Shown one piece after another: positions 28,080 to 36,407 of a DNA stretch of 64,000 nucleotides. Numbering within the stretch: position 1 is the stretch's first letter; each line of letters opens with the position of its first letter. The DNA is taken from NCBI GenBank assembly GCA_022510385.1, contig JAFLTQ010000007.1, positions 54,757 through 118,756 on the forward strand, given 5' to 3'. Source of the DNA: Muribaculaceae bacterium. GTDB lineage: Bacteria > Bacteroidota > Bacteroidia > Bacteroidales > Muribaculaceae. Below the pieces are notes generated by a model. It saw only the letters and a list, made by a program, of their open reading frames with translations. It did not search any database and was not told where the DNA came from. Position numbers and translations under genes: made by a program.

Positions 28080-28655
28080 ATCTAAAATATTAATTAGAGG
28101 CAAAGAAAGATTACAATCAGGGAATGAGGAACATTTCTGAAGGAAAATGGCATTATAAATTTTTGCTAACTCTTGACGTGATGATGTATTTACAATGTTA
28201 TAATCAAAAGTATTAATTAAGACTGTTTCCCAAAATTTTAAATTCTTTTGATTGTTAGAAATGATCACTTCATTGAAAGATGGTATCAAACTAATTCCTT
28301 GGATTTCAATATAATGACTTAAAGAAACTAAATCTAGAAATATACCGAAATTCCTAATATATTTGTGAGCCACTTCTAAATGTTGAATTTTAATTTTCCA
28401 ATAATCTTCTAATTTATAATTAGATGATGGAACAGCATACAGAACATTAAGTGGAGAATTATAAAATTGTTCTATAGCTTGTTGAAAAAGATCTCCCTTA
28501 TTCTTGAAATATTTATATAGAGTTCCTCTAGTAGTATGTGTCGCATGTTCAATTGTAGGAATCGATATTGATTCATAGCTATTAGTAAGGAAAAGAGGCA
28601 AAACTTTTTTTAGTATTTGATCTTTCAATTTTTCAGTTTTGATTATTCTATTCAT
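28071..28655 (-). CDS. TetR-family regulator
   Basis: This 194-residue protein has a TetR helix-turn-helix near the N-terminus (residues about 10-52: LKDQILKKVLPLFLTNSYESISIPTIEHATHTTRGTLYKYFKNKGDLF). The rest is helical with no recognisable ligand motif. Its 3' end overlaps the GNAT-fold gene by 9 nt and its start codon lies 3 nt from a strong inverted repeat (28658-28697), which may be its operator or a leader hairpin. With the first TetR gene it frames the oxoamine synthase operon; the two regulators differ in their C-terminal domains and need not see the same ligand. Confidence 0.78.
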   Translation of the reverse strand: MNRIIKTEKLKDQILKKVLPLFLTNSYESISIPTIEHATHTTRGTLYKYFKNKGDLFQQAIEQFYNSPLNVLYAVPSSNYKLEDYWKIKIQHLEVAHKYIRNFGIFLDLVSLSHYIEIQGISLIPSFNEVIISNNQKNLKFWETVLINTFDYNIVNTSSRQELAKIYNAIFLQKCSSFPDCNLSLPLINILDSI

Positions 28656-28657
28656 AA

Positions 28658-28805
28658 AAGCAGGGATTTGCTGTTATTGTTTTGCAAATCCCTGCTTAGT
28701 ATAAAGTGGCACGAATCTGCATACAAATTAAAGAGAGGTCTGGTACAACCGTTAATTGGATTTGTATGCAGTTCGTGCCGTATGCTTGAAAAAGATACGA
28801 CACGA
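28658..28805. repeat. Cluster of three inverted repeats
   Basis: (1) AAGCAGGGATTTG 28658-28670 with CAAATCCCTGCTT 28685-28697, perfect. (2) GGCACGAA-T-CTGCATACAAAT 28708-28728 with ATTTGTATGCAGTTCGTGCC 28760-28779, perfect apart from one bulged T. (3) TCGTGCCGTAT 28773-28783 with ATACGACACGA 28795-28805, one mismatch. The GC content here is higher than in the neighbours. The cluster lies between the oxoamine and QueC/TIR cargoes and may be a recombination, transfer-origin or element-end structure. Confidence 0.6.
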
Positions 28806-29338
28806 TTGCCCGCATATTCTCGCCAATAAATGAAAAAGTACCAGTTTCTCTTTACGAGTTATACGAAGCAATACAGTAAAGCGGCAGTCGTCACAAGTCC
28901 GCTTCTTATATGCTTTTGCAAATATAATAAAAACAATTTATATTTTAAAATATTTGTTATAATATTTTATAAGAAAAGATTAAATCATAATTCCTTGATT
29001 TATAAAACTTTTATTTTCTATCCACAACGATGCAAATATTATAGTCTCTTCTTTTTTGAAAAAGTTTGTTTTAAAAGCTTATATAATCTTTATAAATAAA
29101 GGTGATGATATGAATTTATTCCCTACTTGCATATTTTGGTTTATAGTTTGAATAAAGTAATTTTATAACTCTAAGAATAATAAAACTTTACAAAAAATAC
29201 ATATAACAATCGTTATATTTATTACCAAAAAAATTTCTATTTTGAAAATAAAATATTAAATTTGAAAACCACATTACGTGTGTATTGTTTAGTTATTTTT
29301 TAAAATTTAAATTTTAAATATTTATAATTCAAGAAAAT
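28806..29338. other. Gene-free region upstream of the QueC/TIR operon
   Basis: AT-rich spacer that must hold the operon promoter. No -7 box with a convincing partner was picked out. The open frames here (28617-28829 and 28830-29099, plus strand) have no protein-like content. Confidence 0.5.
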
Positions 29339-29713
29339 ATGGGTAGTACAGGTACAGGAAAATTTACAGATTATCCCGGTAATCCAGAATCAGTTAAAGG
29401 AGTTGTAGGACCAGACTCGAAAGAGGATAGATGTGAACTAGCGATCTCCACTGAGCTAGAAGATGTGGAAACTAGTGAATATTATAAAAAATATGGCAAA
29501 GTTCCTGAACAAGGTTCGTTTGTTTCAATCGGATTTAAGGTGAGAATAGTAGCCTTAAATAAAGAAAAATTGACTATCGGTAATCTTTCTACAGAATACA
29601 ATTATTTGCTAGGATGTATGGAAAATGGATTTAATTATACCGGTGTGATAGAAGATTCCGATGATGGTTGTGCACCTTTTATTAAAATAGCTGTAACTCC
29701 AAATATAAAATAA
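29339..29713 (+). CDS. Small protein with Gly/Ser/Thr N-terminus, first gene of the QueC/TIR operon
   Basis: This 124-residue protein opens MGSTGTGKFTDYPGN. The rest is beta-rich (SFVSIGFKVRIVALNKEKLTIGNLSTEYNYL ... GVIEDSDDGCAPFIKIAVTP), with no signal peptide. A small residue after Met1 means methionine aminopeptidase would expose Gly2. In type IV CBASS, a QueC homologue (Cap9) has been reported to attach a deazaguanine to the N-terminus of its CD-NTase. The QueC-like gene two positions downstream makes this protein a possible conjugation substrate; that is inference. It starts an apparent seven-gene operon, with 10 nt to the next gene. The family is not one I can name. Confidence 0.6.
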   Translation: MGSTGTGKFTDYPGNPESVKGVVGPDSKEDRCELAISTELEDVETSEYYKKYGKVPEQGSFVSIGFKVRIVALNKEKLTIGNLSTEYNYLLGCMENGFNYTGVIEDSDDGCAPFIKIAVTPNIK

Positions 29714-29723
29714 AAACTTAATC

Positions 29724-31037
29724 ATGGTTTTACTAATAGGAGATGTTTTGATTGATGTATCTCTTAGTCATAATAAATCCGAAGATAAAATGAGACTAGG
29801 AGGTATCATCCATGCCGCAAGAGCATTATGGGCGTTGGGAATTGAATATGCAGTTGCATATTTTGCTCCAGATTATATGGATGAACATATTATTGAGGGA
29901 TTAAAAGCATATGAATGTACAGAATTTATAAAACTAGGTAATGTAATTAATAATCCATATACAATATTGATAAAGGAAGCACGAGAAGTTGGTAATCAAG
30001 GATATGATTTTTTATGTAGAGAATCTATAAAAATTAAATACACGGAAGATGCCTTAAATAAAATTAAAGAATTTGAAAAGATTCTGATTATATCCGGTAA
30101 TTTTGATTTGAAAAGAATCTCTAATTATATAAAAGATGATCAGGAGGTTTGTTTAGATTTTGCAAATAATGTAAAGTCCATAGAAGAGATCCCATCATCA
30201 ATTAAATATGATACCCTGTTTTTGTCATCTTCTTCAGATATTTTTAAAAAGAATTATAATAATTTTGAAGAATTTAAGAATTTATTTGAAAAAAATACAA
30301 GAAAATTAGTAGTAAAAGAAAATAGAGGTGGATCTATAGGTTATATTTATGAATCTAACCAACGATTTGATATTCCTTGTTATATTAGTCCAATTGTGCA
30401 TTCTGTAGGTGTAGGTGATGTATTTGATATAGTCTCCTTCATTTCAAATTATAAAGATTTTGAAGATCGTTTATATTATGCTTCATGGATTGCTCGTGAG
30501 TATGCTTTAACGACTTTTGTAAACGATTTTAAATTACAAGTAGAAAGATCTTTTAATATTGAAATAGAGGATATCAAGAAATTTGAAGGATGTTTTTTAC
30601 CATGGGAAGTAAGAAAAAAATGTCAGATTTATATAGCTGCTCCCGACTTTGATTATGTTGAAACAGGTATTATTGATACAATTGAAGAAAGTTTAAAATA
30701 TCATAATTTTGAACCAAAGAGACCCATTAAATTAAATGGTCAACTTTCTGATAAACCAACTATGCCAGAAAGAAAAAGATTATTTAATAAAGATATGAAC
30801 TTATTAAACAGTTGCAATGCTTTGATTGGTATTTACCTCTATGATGATCCAGGTACCTTTATAGAAATGGCTATAACATGGGCAAATAAAAAACCTGTCA
30901 TATTATTTGATCCCAAGAAGTTATCGAATAATTGCATGTTAGTTGGCATTTCAAATAAAATAATATATGATTTAGACTCTCTGGTGAATGAAATTTTTAG
31001 AATTTATTCTAAAATGTATAAAAATGAAACTCTCTAA
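29724..31037 (+). CDS. PfkB-like kinase fused to nucleoside 2-deoxyribosyltransferase
   Basis: This is a 437-residue two-domain protein. Residues 1-290 are a ribokinase/PfkB fold: MVLLIGDVLIDVSL at the start and GVGDVFDIV at 229-237, where Asp232 would be the catalytic base of the GxGD motif. Residues 300-430 are a nucleoside 2-deoxyribosyltransferase-like Rossmann fold (QIYIAAPDFDYVETG, then ALIGIYLYDDPGTFIEMA), with Glu381 in the position of the catalytic glutamate. Together they could phosphorylate a nucleoside or sugar and exchange or remove its base, so they may act on signal nucleotides or modified nucleobases. The end overlaps the QueC gene by 14 nt. The two domains are known separately in conflict systems; this fused form in a QueC operon is unusual. 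Confidence 0.75.
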   Translation: MVLLIGDVLIDVSLSHNKSEDKMRLGGIIHAARALWALGIEYAVAYFAPDYMDEHIIEGLKAYECTEFIKLGNVINNPYTILIKEAREVGNQGYDFLCRESIKIKYTEDALNKIKEFEKILIISGNFDLKRISNYIKDDQEVCLDFANNVKSIEEIPSSIKYDTLFLSSSSDIFKKNYNNFEEFKNLFEKNTRKLVVKENRGGSIGYIYESNQRFDIPCYISPIVHSVGVGDVFDIVSFISNYKDFEDRLYYASWIAREYALTTFVNDFKLQVERSFNIEIEDIKKFEGCFLPWEVRKKCQIYIAAPDFDYVETGIIDTIEESLKYHNFEPKRPIKLNGQLSDKPTMPERKRLFNKDMNLLNSCNALIGIYLYDDPGTFIEMAITWANKKPVILFDPKKLSNNCMLVGISNKIIYDLDSLVNEIFRIYSKMYKNETL

Positions 31038-31668
31038 AGGCGTAATTTTGGTATCAGGTGGTTTAGATTCTACGACTCTTATGTATTTATTTAGAAGAGA
31101 AAGAATAGAATTTGTACCTTTATTTATTAATTATGGTCAGCATTGTGCAAAGCATGAGCTTGATACTTTAAAGCAAGTGATTCCTATAGAATATAAAGAT
31201 AAAATAGAAATATTAGATGTTTCATGCATTTTTCAATATTCAACATCTCGTTTTATTAAACCAGCTAATTTATGGAAAGAACAAATAAAAGCAGATGATT
31301 TATATATTCCATATAGAAATGTCTTATTACTAACAATAGCAGCATCTTTTGCCCAAACTTTAGGGTTAAATAAGGTTTATTCTGCTTTTATTAATAGTAA
31401 TCATGCTAAAGAAATTGATTGTTCTTCTGAATTTTTTAATAAATTAGATAATTTTTTATCTGAGTATGGCTCTGTTAAAATTGAGATGCCGTTTAGAAAT
31501 TTTTCCAAATATGAAGTTGCTAAATTAGGAATTGAACTTAAAGCTCCTATAGGTAAAACGTTTTCCTGTCAGGCATCTGAAGAGATTCCATGTGGTGCAT
31601 GTCCCAACTGTGTTGATAGATTAGATGCTCTTCACAGGATAAGTCAGGAATTTAGAAAAAATGTGTGA
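31024..31668 (+). CDS. QueC-like 7-cyano-7-deazaguanine synthase homologue
   Basis: The PP-loop ATPase motif SGGLDSTT lies near the N-terminus. The zinc-binding cysteines CQASEEIPCGACPNC near the C-terminus have the order of QueC. YIPYRNVLLLTIAASFA matches the substrate-binding YxPxRN region of the family. QueC converts 7-carboxy-7-deazaguanine to preQ0 using ATP and ammonia. Housekeeping QueC would sit with queDEF; here it lies between a deoxyribosyltransferase and a glycosylase with no queuosine genes, so it is a conflict-system member (compare QatC, or Cap9 of type IV CBASS). I chose ATG 31024, which overlaps the previous gene by 14 nt, over 30988. Confidence 0.8.
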   Translation: MKLSKGVILVSGGLDSTTLMYLFRRERIEFVPLFINYGQHCAKHELDTLKQVIPIEYKDKIEILDVSCIFQYSTSRFIKPANLWKEQIKADDLYIPYRNVLLLTIAASFAQTLGLNKVYSAFINSNHAKEIDCSSEFFNKLDNFLSEYGSVKIEMPFRNFSKYEVAKLGIELKAPIGKTFSCQASEEIPCGACPNCVDRLDALHRISQEFRKNV

Positions 31669-32284
31669 GATAAAAACAAAACAAGCATTAAAATTAAAGA
31701 GATTTATTCTGTCTCTTCATGATTTTAAATTAATAGAGCCAGACGTGTATCCCTATGGAAACCACATTGGAGCTATTTTGGCTGATACAATACTACAAGC
31801 AGGCTTAAATTACAATTTAGTAGTGAGACCTAGAATAGAATCAATTATTTGTAATTATCCTTCATCTAATACGCTTTCAAATTTTAATAAAATTCTTAGA
31901 GTAGAAGGTTTTGAAGTTGTCTTGAATTGGAAACATCAAGAAAAAATTACGAGATTACATGCATTAATTGCCTTATTAATAGAAAATAAAATTGATACGG
32001 TAAACGAATTGATTTTATTTTTACAGATATATGAAAATGTTAACCAGATAAAAAGAATTAAAGGAATTGGAAATAAAACTTGTGATTATATGATGAAACT
32101 TTTGGGTTTCGATATAGTACCAGTAGATAGACATATAAAATCATTTATTCATAATGCTGATATTGATTCAAAAGATTATAATGATATTAGTTTAATTGTT
32201 TCATATACAGCTGATTTTATGTCAATTTCTCGAAGATGTTTAGATTACAGTATTTGGCTTTATATGTGTAATTTGAACAAATAA
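31661..32284 (+). CDS. HhH-GPD DNA glycosylase-like protein (OGG/EndoIII type)
   Basis: This 207-residue protein has the helix-hairpin-helix IKRIKGIGNKTCDYMM (residues 130-145) followed by VPVDRHIKSF (153-162), the HhH-GPD signature. Asp156 is the catalytic aspartate. Lys139 aligns with the Schiff-base lysine of the OGG/EndoIII type, so lyase activity is possible. There is no iron-sulfur cluster loop at the end. The start overlaps the QueC gene by 8 nt. An OGG-like enzyme also accompanies QueC in type IV CBASS, so the pair probably acts in one nucleobase-chemistry step; which base it removes, or from what, cannot be told. Confidence 0.75.
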   Translation: MCEIKTKQALKLKRFILSLHDFKLIEPDVYPYGNHIGAILADTILQAGLNYNLVVRPRIESIICNYPSSNTLSNFNKILRVEGFEVVLNWKHQEKITRLHALIALLIENKIDTVNELILFLQIYENVNQIKRIKGIGNKTCDYMMKLLGFDIVPVDRHIKSFIHNADIDSKDYNDISLIVSYTADFMSISRRCLDYSIWLYMCNLNK

Positions 32285-32314
32285 CATCATAAATTTAAAA
32301 AAATCTAATAAATT

Positions 32315-32872
32315 ATGTCAAATAAAAGATATAATTATTCAGCTTTTTATGTTTCGGAACCTTTTTGTGAAACAAATTTAGGGGTGCATGCATCTAAAGA
32401 TTTTGTGTACTATAATATGTTAAGGGCTTGGAAAGGTTTGGATAGTTCTTTTCCTTTTTATGATGCACATGGTACTACTTATAATGTTAGAGATAATAGC
32501 TCTTGGGAATGTACCTTAAAACCACGATTACATGAAAGATTGAGGAATTCAAAAAACATAATTCTTTTTCTAAGTAAAGATACACATTATAGTAGAGCCT
32601 TAAAGGAAGAGATTGATTACGGAATAAATGTTTTAGGTCTACCGGTAATAGTCATATATCCAGATTTTAAATCCAATTGTGAAATTGCTGATGGAAACCA
32701 TCCGAACAATAGAATTAAAGCCTTATGGAATAAGTTGCCAATTTTTAGAGATAATCTGTATAAGGTCCCGACGGTTCATGTGCCAATGAAAAAAGAGTAT
32801 ATAATTAAAGCTCTTAACGATTCTGATTTTACAATTCAAAAAAAACATTACAATTTTTGTTGGTGTTATTAA
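32315..32872 (+). CDS. TIR-like protein (DUF1863 / ThsB type)
   Basis: This 185-residue protein contains AFYVSEPF and FPFYDAHGTTYNVRDNSSWE, then KNIILFLSKDTHYSRALKEEIDYGINVLGLPVIVIYPD. That is the MTH538/DUF1863 TIR-like fold of ThsB in Thoeris, with a candidate catalytic Glu at 98 or 99. ThsB senses phage and makes a cyclic ADP-ribose-type or histidine-ADP-ribose signal from NAD. It starts 30 nt after the glycosylase gene and 12 nt before the second TIR gene, in the same operon. Its placement upstream of a TM-macro protein fits Thoeris of the TM-macro type. Confidence 0.75.
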   Translation: MSNKRYNYSAFYVSEPFCETNLGVHASKDFVYYNMLRAWKGLDSSFPFYDAHGTTYNVRDNSSWECTLKPRLHERLRNSKNIILFLSKDTHYSRALKEEIDYGINVLGLPVIVIYPDFKSNCEIADGNHPNNRIKALWNKLPIFRDNLYKVPTVHVPMKKEYIIKALNDSDFTIQKKHYNFCWCY

Positions 32873-32884
32873 AAATCTAATATA

Positions 32885-33688
32885 ATGTTTGCTAAATTTT
32901 ATTTAGATATTAAGGAAATTCAAAAACTAATATCTTATTCTGATTCTCATTCATCTTATCGTATTCATTCTATAAATATTGAAGAAAAAATTAGAAAGAT
33001 TAAAACTAACTTGAAGTTGCTAGTTGAAGGTAACTCATTTAATAAAAATGTTATAGATGGCGATTTCCTTAAAAATTATATTTTCCCAACCGGGGAAGAA
33101 GGAAATTATGATATATTTATTTCCTATTCGCATGACGATAAAGATTTTGCAATATTTCTTGCGTCATGGCTTGAACAAAAATGTAAACTTCGAGTATTTC
33201 TAGACTATTATGTATGGGGCAGTGCTGATATGCTTTTAAAAGAAATTGATGATAATTACTGCAAACAAAAAAATGGCACTTATAATTATAAAAGAAGAAA
33301 TTATTCCACATCTCATGTACATGCAATGTTGAGTATGGCAATAATGGATATTATTAATAATACAGAGTGCTGTATATTTATCAATAGTAAACATTCCATA
33401 TATTTATCAAGGTTAGAAAATAGTACAAAGGCGATGACTTTATCACCTTGGATTTATGAAGAGAATAAAATGATGAAATTATTACCTTCGCATACAACAC
33501 GAAGAGAAAGTAAATATTTTTCTTCATCGGAAAAAGAAAAACTTTATGAATCATTGCCAGATCTTAAGATGACCCATGGTGTTGATTTTAGTGAATTTTT
33601 TAACTTGACTTATGAAAATTTAATAAATTTGAGAAACAAAGGTCAAAAAGGACTTGATGAACTTTATGGATTGGTTGCAGGAATTTAG
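32885..33688 (+). CDS. TIR-domain protein (second TIR of the operon)
   Basis: This 267-residue protein has a TIR domain starting at about residue 74 (YDIFISYSHDDKDFAIFLASWLEQKCKLRVFLD) and running to about 200. SPWIYEENKMM supplies the candidate catalytic Glu (192/193). The first 70 residues are helical and charged, with no known domain. TIR domains consume NAD+ or make ADP-ribose signals; with the first TIR it may recognise a different trigger, because multi-ThsB Thoeris systems are known. The gene lies 12 nt after the DUF1863 TIR gene and about 40 nt before the macro-domain gene. Confidence 0.75.
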   Translation: MFAKFYLDIKEIQKLISYSDSHSSYRIHSINIEEKIRKIKTNLKLLVEGNSFNKNVIDGDFLKNYIFPTGEEGNYDIFISYSHDDKDFAIFLASWLEQKCKLRVFLDYYVWGSADMLLKEIDDNYCKQKNGTYNYKRRNYSTSHVHAMLSMAIMDIINNTECCIFINSKHSIYLSRLENSTKAMTLSPWIYEENKMMKLLPSHTTRRESKYFSSSEKEKLYESLPDLKMTHGVDFSEFFNLTYENLINLRNKGQKGLDELYGLVAGI

Positions 33689-33728
33689 ATTATTGGATTA
33701 ATTTAATGGAAAAAATATTTGTAAATAA

Positions 33729-34634
33729 ATGAAATATGGGTTTAGACTTATGTGGATTAATAAATCTGCTATTTTAAAATTATCTTGTACTTATACTGGA
33801 ATAATATTTACTTTATGGGGTTTTGTTTCTTTATTTAATCCATTAGAAGATTTATTAGCAGAAGATGTTACTTTTATATGTAAAATATTAATTGGTTTCA
33901 TAATTCTTTTAGCTGTTTTTATTTTATCAACCATTATATCTTGTTTTATTGTAATTGGCTCGAACCAGAAGTGTATAGGGGAATCTTCTACAGGAAATAA
34001 AGTTTATGTAAAATATGGAGATATGTATTCTCCAAATATTATAAAAAAAGGGTATACAGGTAAACGTGCTATTGTGATTTCTGTCAATAGATGTTTTGAT
34101 ACAATTGTTGATGATAAATTAATTTCATCTAGCTCACAACATGGTCAAATTTTCAATATGTTATACGAAGCTGGTTTATACACGCCTGAAACATTAGGAA
34201 GAAAAATTAGTAATTTACTAGCAGGTAATGTCAATTATATAGAATTAGATCCAAGTGCAAAATCAAAAGGTAACACAAAGAGATACAATGCTGGAACAAT
34301 CGTTAATTTACAAGTAGATAAAAATCTTTCATATTATTTAATTGGCCTTAGTTATTTTGACCAATATTTAAATGCGCAAACAACAAAAGAAGACTTTGTC
34401 ATAGCTGTCCAAAAATTGATCGAATTTTGCAATAGAAATTCCCAAGGATACCCAGTAATTCTCCCTTTATTAGGATCTGGACTTTCACGAACTGGAATAA
34501 ATTTAAAAGACATTCTAAATTATCTTGTAGATGCCTTTGCTATAAATAAAGATATAATCATTAATGACTTTTACATTATAGTTTGGAAAGATAATAAAGA
34601 TAAAGTATCAATCCAAGAATTGAGAAAATGGTAA
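33729..34634 (+). CDS. Transmembrane-macro-domain effector (ThsA of TM-macro type, DUF6430)
   Basis: This 301-residue protein has two membrane helices (residues about 14-34 and 48-76) and a soluble macro-like domain (about 110-300) containing VILPLLGSGLSRTG (243-256), the ligand-binding GSG loop. This is the layout of ThsA in Thoeris of the TM-macro type, where the macro domain binds a histidine-ADP-ribose signal and the membrane part disrupts the envelope or depolarises the cell. It is the last gene of the seven-gene operon, after two TIR genes. The start is about 40 nt after the second TIR gene. The N-terminal membrane pair makes it the likely killing effector. Confidence 0.75.
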   Translation: MKYGFRLMWINKSAILKLSCTYTGIIFTLWGFVSLFNPLEDLLAEDVTFICKILIGFIILLAVFILSTIISCFIVIGSNQKCIGESSTGNKVYVKYGDMYSPNIIKKGYTGKRAIVISVNRCFDTIVDDKLISSSSQHGQIFNMLYEAGLYTPETLGRKISNLLAGNVNYIELDPSAKSKGNTKRYNAGTIVNLQVDKNLSYYLIGLSYFDQYLNAQTTKEDFVIAVQKLIEFCNRNSQGYPVILPLLGSGLSRTGINLKDILNYLVDAFAINKDIIINDFYIIVWKDNKDKVSIQELRKW

Positions 34635-34718
34635 ACAATATTTAACGGTCAAATATAAAAAATAGAATGGTAGACTTATATATATATAAATTTTTTTAAA
34701 TAATTCATTCTTTTTTAA

Positions 34719-35390
34719 TCAATTCCCATAAATATTATTGAGGCATTCTTGATGTGTCATCTTTATGTAATCGAGGATAATCATGGGGTTAATGCGTTTG
34801 CGTTTATATTTGAGGGTGATATGTAGATGTGGAGTAGTTGAACGACCGGTATTGCCTGAAATGGCAACTGGTTCTCCGGGAGCGAGTATCTGACCCTTTT
34901 TGACAAGTATTTCAGATAAATGGCAGTAAGACACGGTGTATTCTCCGTGTCTTATTGTTATATAATGCCCGGAACGCTTATCGCTTCCAACTTTTATAAC
35001 CTGGCCATACATCATTGCATAGACTTCCTCATACTTGGCTCGAAGATCGAGTCCACCATGATTGGCTTTCTTTCCGCTAAATGGATCCTTACGGTTCCCA
35101 AATTGTGATGTTATTTTGATTTTATTCAATGGATAAGAAACAGAGAGATACCGGTCAATCCATTCTTGTCTGTTATCCTGAACCGTATCAGTAGTGACCA
35201 CTTCAGGAATAGATAAATCTACTAAATTCTCTATGGTATCAATTTTTTTCTCTACCCTCTCGATTAGATATAGGGATTGTTTCTGTTGTAGAGTATGAAA
35301 AATCGAAGTATTATTATCAATCCCTTTTGCCAGACTGTTTGCCGACAATAATAAGGCAAATGTCAATAATGTAAAGTATTTCCGTATCAT
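34719..35390 (-). CDS. M23-family peptidase of the transfer module
   Basis: This 223-residue secreted protein has a signal peptide of about 21 residues (ending SLAKG). A helical linker precedes an M23 (lysostaphin-like) domain: FGNRKDPFSGKKANHGGLDLRA gives the HxxxD zinc pair (NHGGLD), and TPHLHITLK supplies the HxH pair. M23 peptidases cut peptide cross-links and, in conjugative elements, open the wall for the channel. It is transcribed toward the QueC/TIR operon and away from the DUF4099 gene at 35628, with palindromic DNA in between. It begins the right-hand transfer/maintenance module. Confidence 0.8.
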   Translation of the reverse strand: MIRKYFTLLTFALLLSANSLAKGIDNNTSIFHTLQQKQSLYLIERVEKKIDTIENLVDLSIPEVVTTDTVQDNRQEWIDRYLSVSYPLNKIKITSQFGNRKDPFSGKKANHGGLDLRAKYEEVYAMMYGQVIKVGSDKRSGHYITIRHGEYTVSYCHLSEILVKKGQILAPGEPVAISGNTGRSTTPHLHITLKYKRKRINPMIILDYIKMTHQECLNNIYGN

Positions 35391-35459
35391 TCCACGAAAT
35401 TAGTCTAACAATTATTAAATCCATTATTTTAAAGGAACTTTAACCGGATTCAAAAAAAA

Positions 35460-35502
35460 TCATACTCCGTTAAATTTTAACAATTAAATGATTTGAGTAT
35501 GA
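35460..35502. promoter_or_regulatory. Nested inverted repeats between divergent genes, candidate operator
   Basis: TCATACTC (35460-35467) and GAGTATGA (35495-35502) flank an inner palindrome GTTAAATTTTAAC (35469-35481). The stretch lies between the M23 peptidase gene (minus) and the DUF4099 gene (plus), so it may be the operator of a divergent promoter pair. Confidence 0.4.
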
Positions 35503-35593
35503 AAATAGAGTTTGATTTCATTCTTTATAATAATAATATTTAAAAAGAGGAAGAATTATACTCTGTCATAGCAATCATTCATTGACATAGGAT

Positions 35594-35618
35594 TATTTTT
35601 GCTCCAAAACTAATCCTA
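35594..35618 (+). promoter_or_regulatory. Promoter and leader of the DUF4099 operon
   Basis: A -7 box TATTTTTG (35594-35601) is followed by the recurring leader motif CTAATCCTA (35610-35618), 9 nt before the ATG at 35628. If transcription starts near 35608, the motif would be at the 5' end of the mRNA. No clear -33 element was found. Confidence 0.4.
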
Positions 35619-35627
35619 TATAATATA

Positions 35628-36389
35628 ATGACAGAAACAAGATTCACCCAGCCGGAGGTACCATACGACACTCTCGCCAAATTCGGTCTCACACAGGAAA
35701 TGCTTGAAGATCTGCCCGGAGAAGTCTATCAGGACATTCTTAATGGCAGACGCACTCCCTTGTTACCCATATCATTCATAGATGATGAAGGCAATGAGGT
35801 GCTTTCAAGGACACGCTTCATGCTAGTAAGGAAAGATGACAAAACAGTGGATGTGATGTTCTATCCGCAGTTGAAGGCAACCGAATTAAACTATTTCACA
35901 CCGGAAGAAAAGAAAGCCTTGCTCAACAAGCAGGCCATCATTGCACCTATGAAAGACGGAAACGGTAACGAGATACCGGCTTTCCATCAGATAGACCTTG
36001 CCACTAACCAGATTCTTTCAGTGCCGACACCGGTAATTGGTAGAAACCTTCAGGTAATTTCAGACGAACTGCATCTTACCAACGGGGAGTTGACTTGCCT
36101 TCAGAAAGGAATGCCAATCTCTATTGTTGACGGTGAGGACATCATGCACACAATCGGTATAGACCTTAATGAGAAAACGGGAGTAAGATTCACCGAAGGA
36201 AATGAAAAGAAATGGAAGGAAGAGATGTTCAAGACCTTCGATAAATACAATTTCGGTCTTAACGGATGCTGGGTGACAGATGAAACAGGCAATCTTGACT
36301 ATGTGCCTGAAGACAACTACACCCAGGAGATGTGGGAGGAACAGGCAAAGATAATTGTGAGAAGGTCAAGAGCCGCAATGAAAATGTAA
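35628..36389 (+). CDS. DUF4099/DUF3945-type ICE protein
   Basis: This 253-residue protein begins VPYDTLAKFGLTQEMLEDLPGEVYQDILNGRRTPLLPI, a close match to the DUF4099 N-terminus found in Bacteroidales conjugative elements. NYFTPEEKKALLNKQAII and the repeated VIGRNLQVISDELHLTNGEL region look like the partner DUF3945. There is no signal peptide. It is the first gene of a run of element-maintenance genes that all face the same way to 51.5 kb. The family occurs with topoisomerase or DNA-processing genes of ICEs; its biochemical activity is not known to me. Confidence 0.7.
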   Translation: MTETRFTQPEVPYDTLAKFGLTQEMLEDLPGEVYQDILNGRRTPLLPISFIDDEGNEVLSRTRFMLVRKDDKTVDVMFYPQLKATELNYFTPEEKKALLNKQAIIAPMKDGNGNEIPAFHQIDLATNQILSVPTPVIGRNLQVISDELHLTNGELTCLQKGMPISIVDGEDIMHTIGIDLNEKTGVRFTEGNEKKWKEEMFKTFDKYNFGLNGCWVTDETGNLDYVPEDNYTQEMWEEQAKIIVRRSRAAMKM

Positions 36390-36407
36390 CCATTAAAAAT
36401 GAATATC

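Noticed and set aside
28617..29099. Two plus-strand open frames (28617-28829, 28830-29099) after the second TetR gene
   Set aside because: They cross the inverted-repeat cluster and AT-rich spacer and have no protein-like composition; one overlaps the start of the TetR gene.
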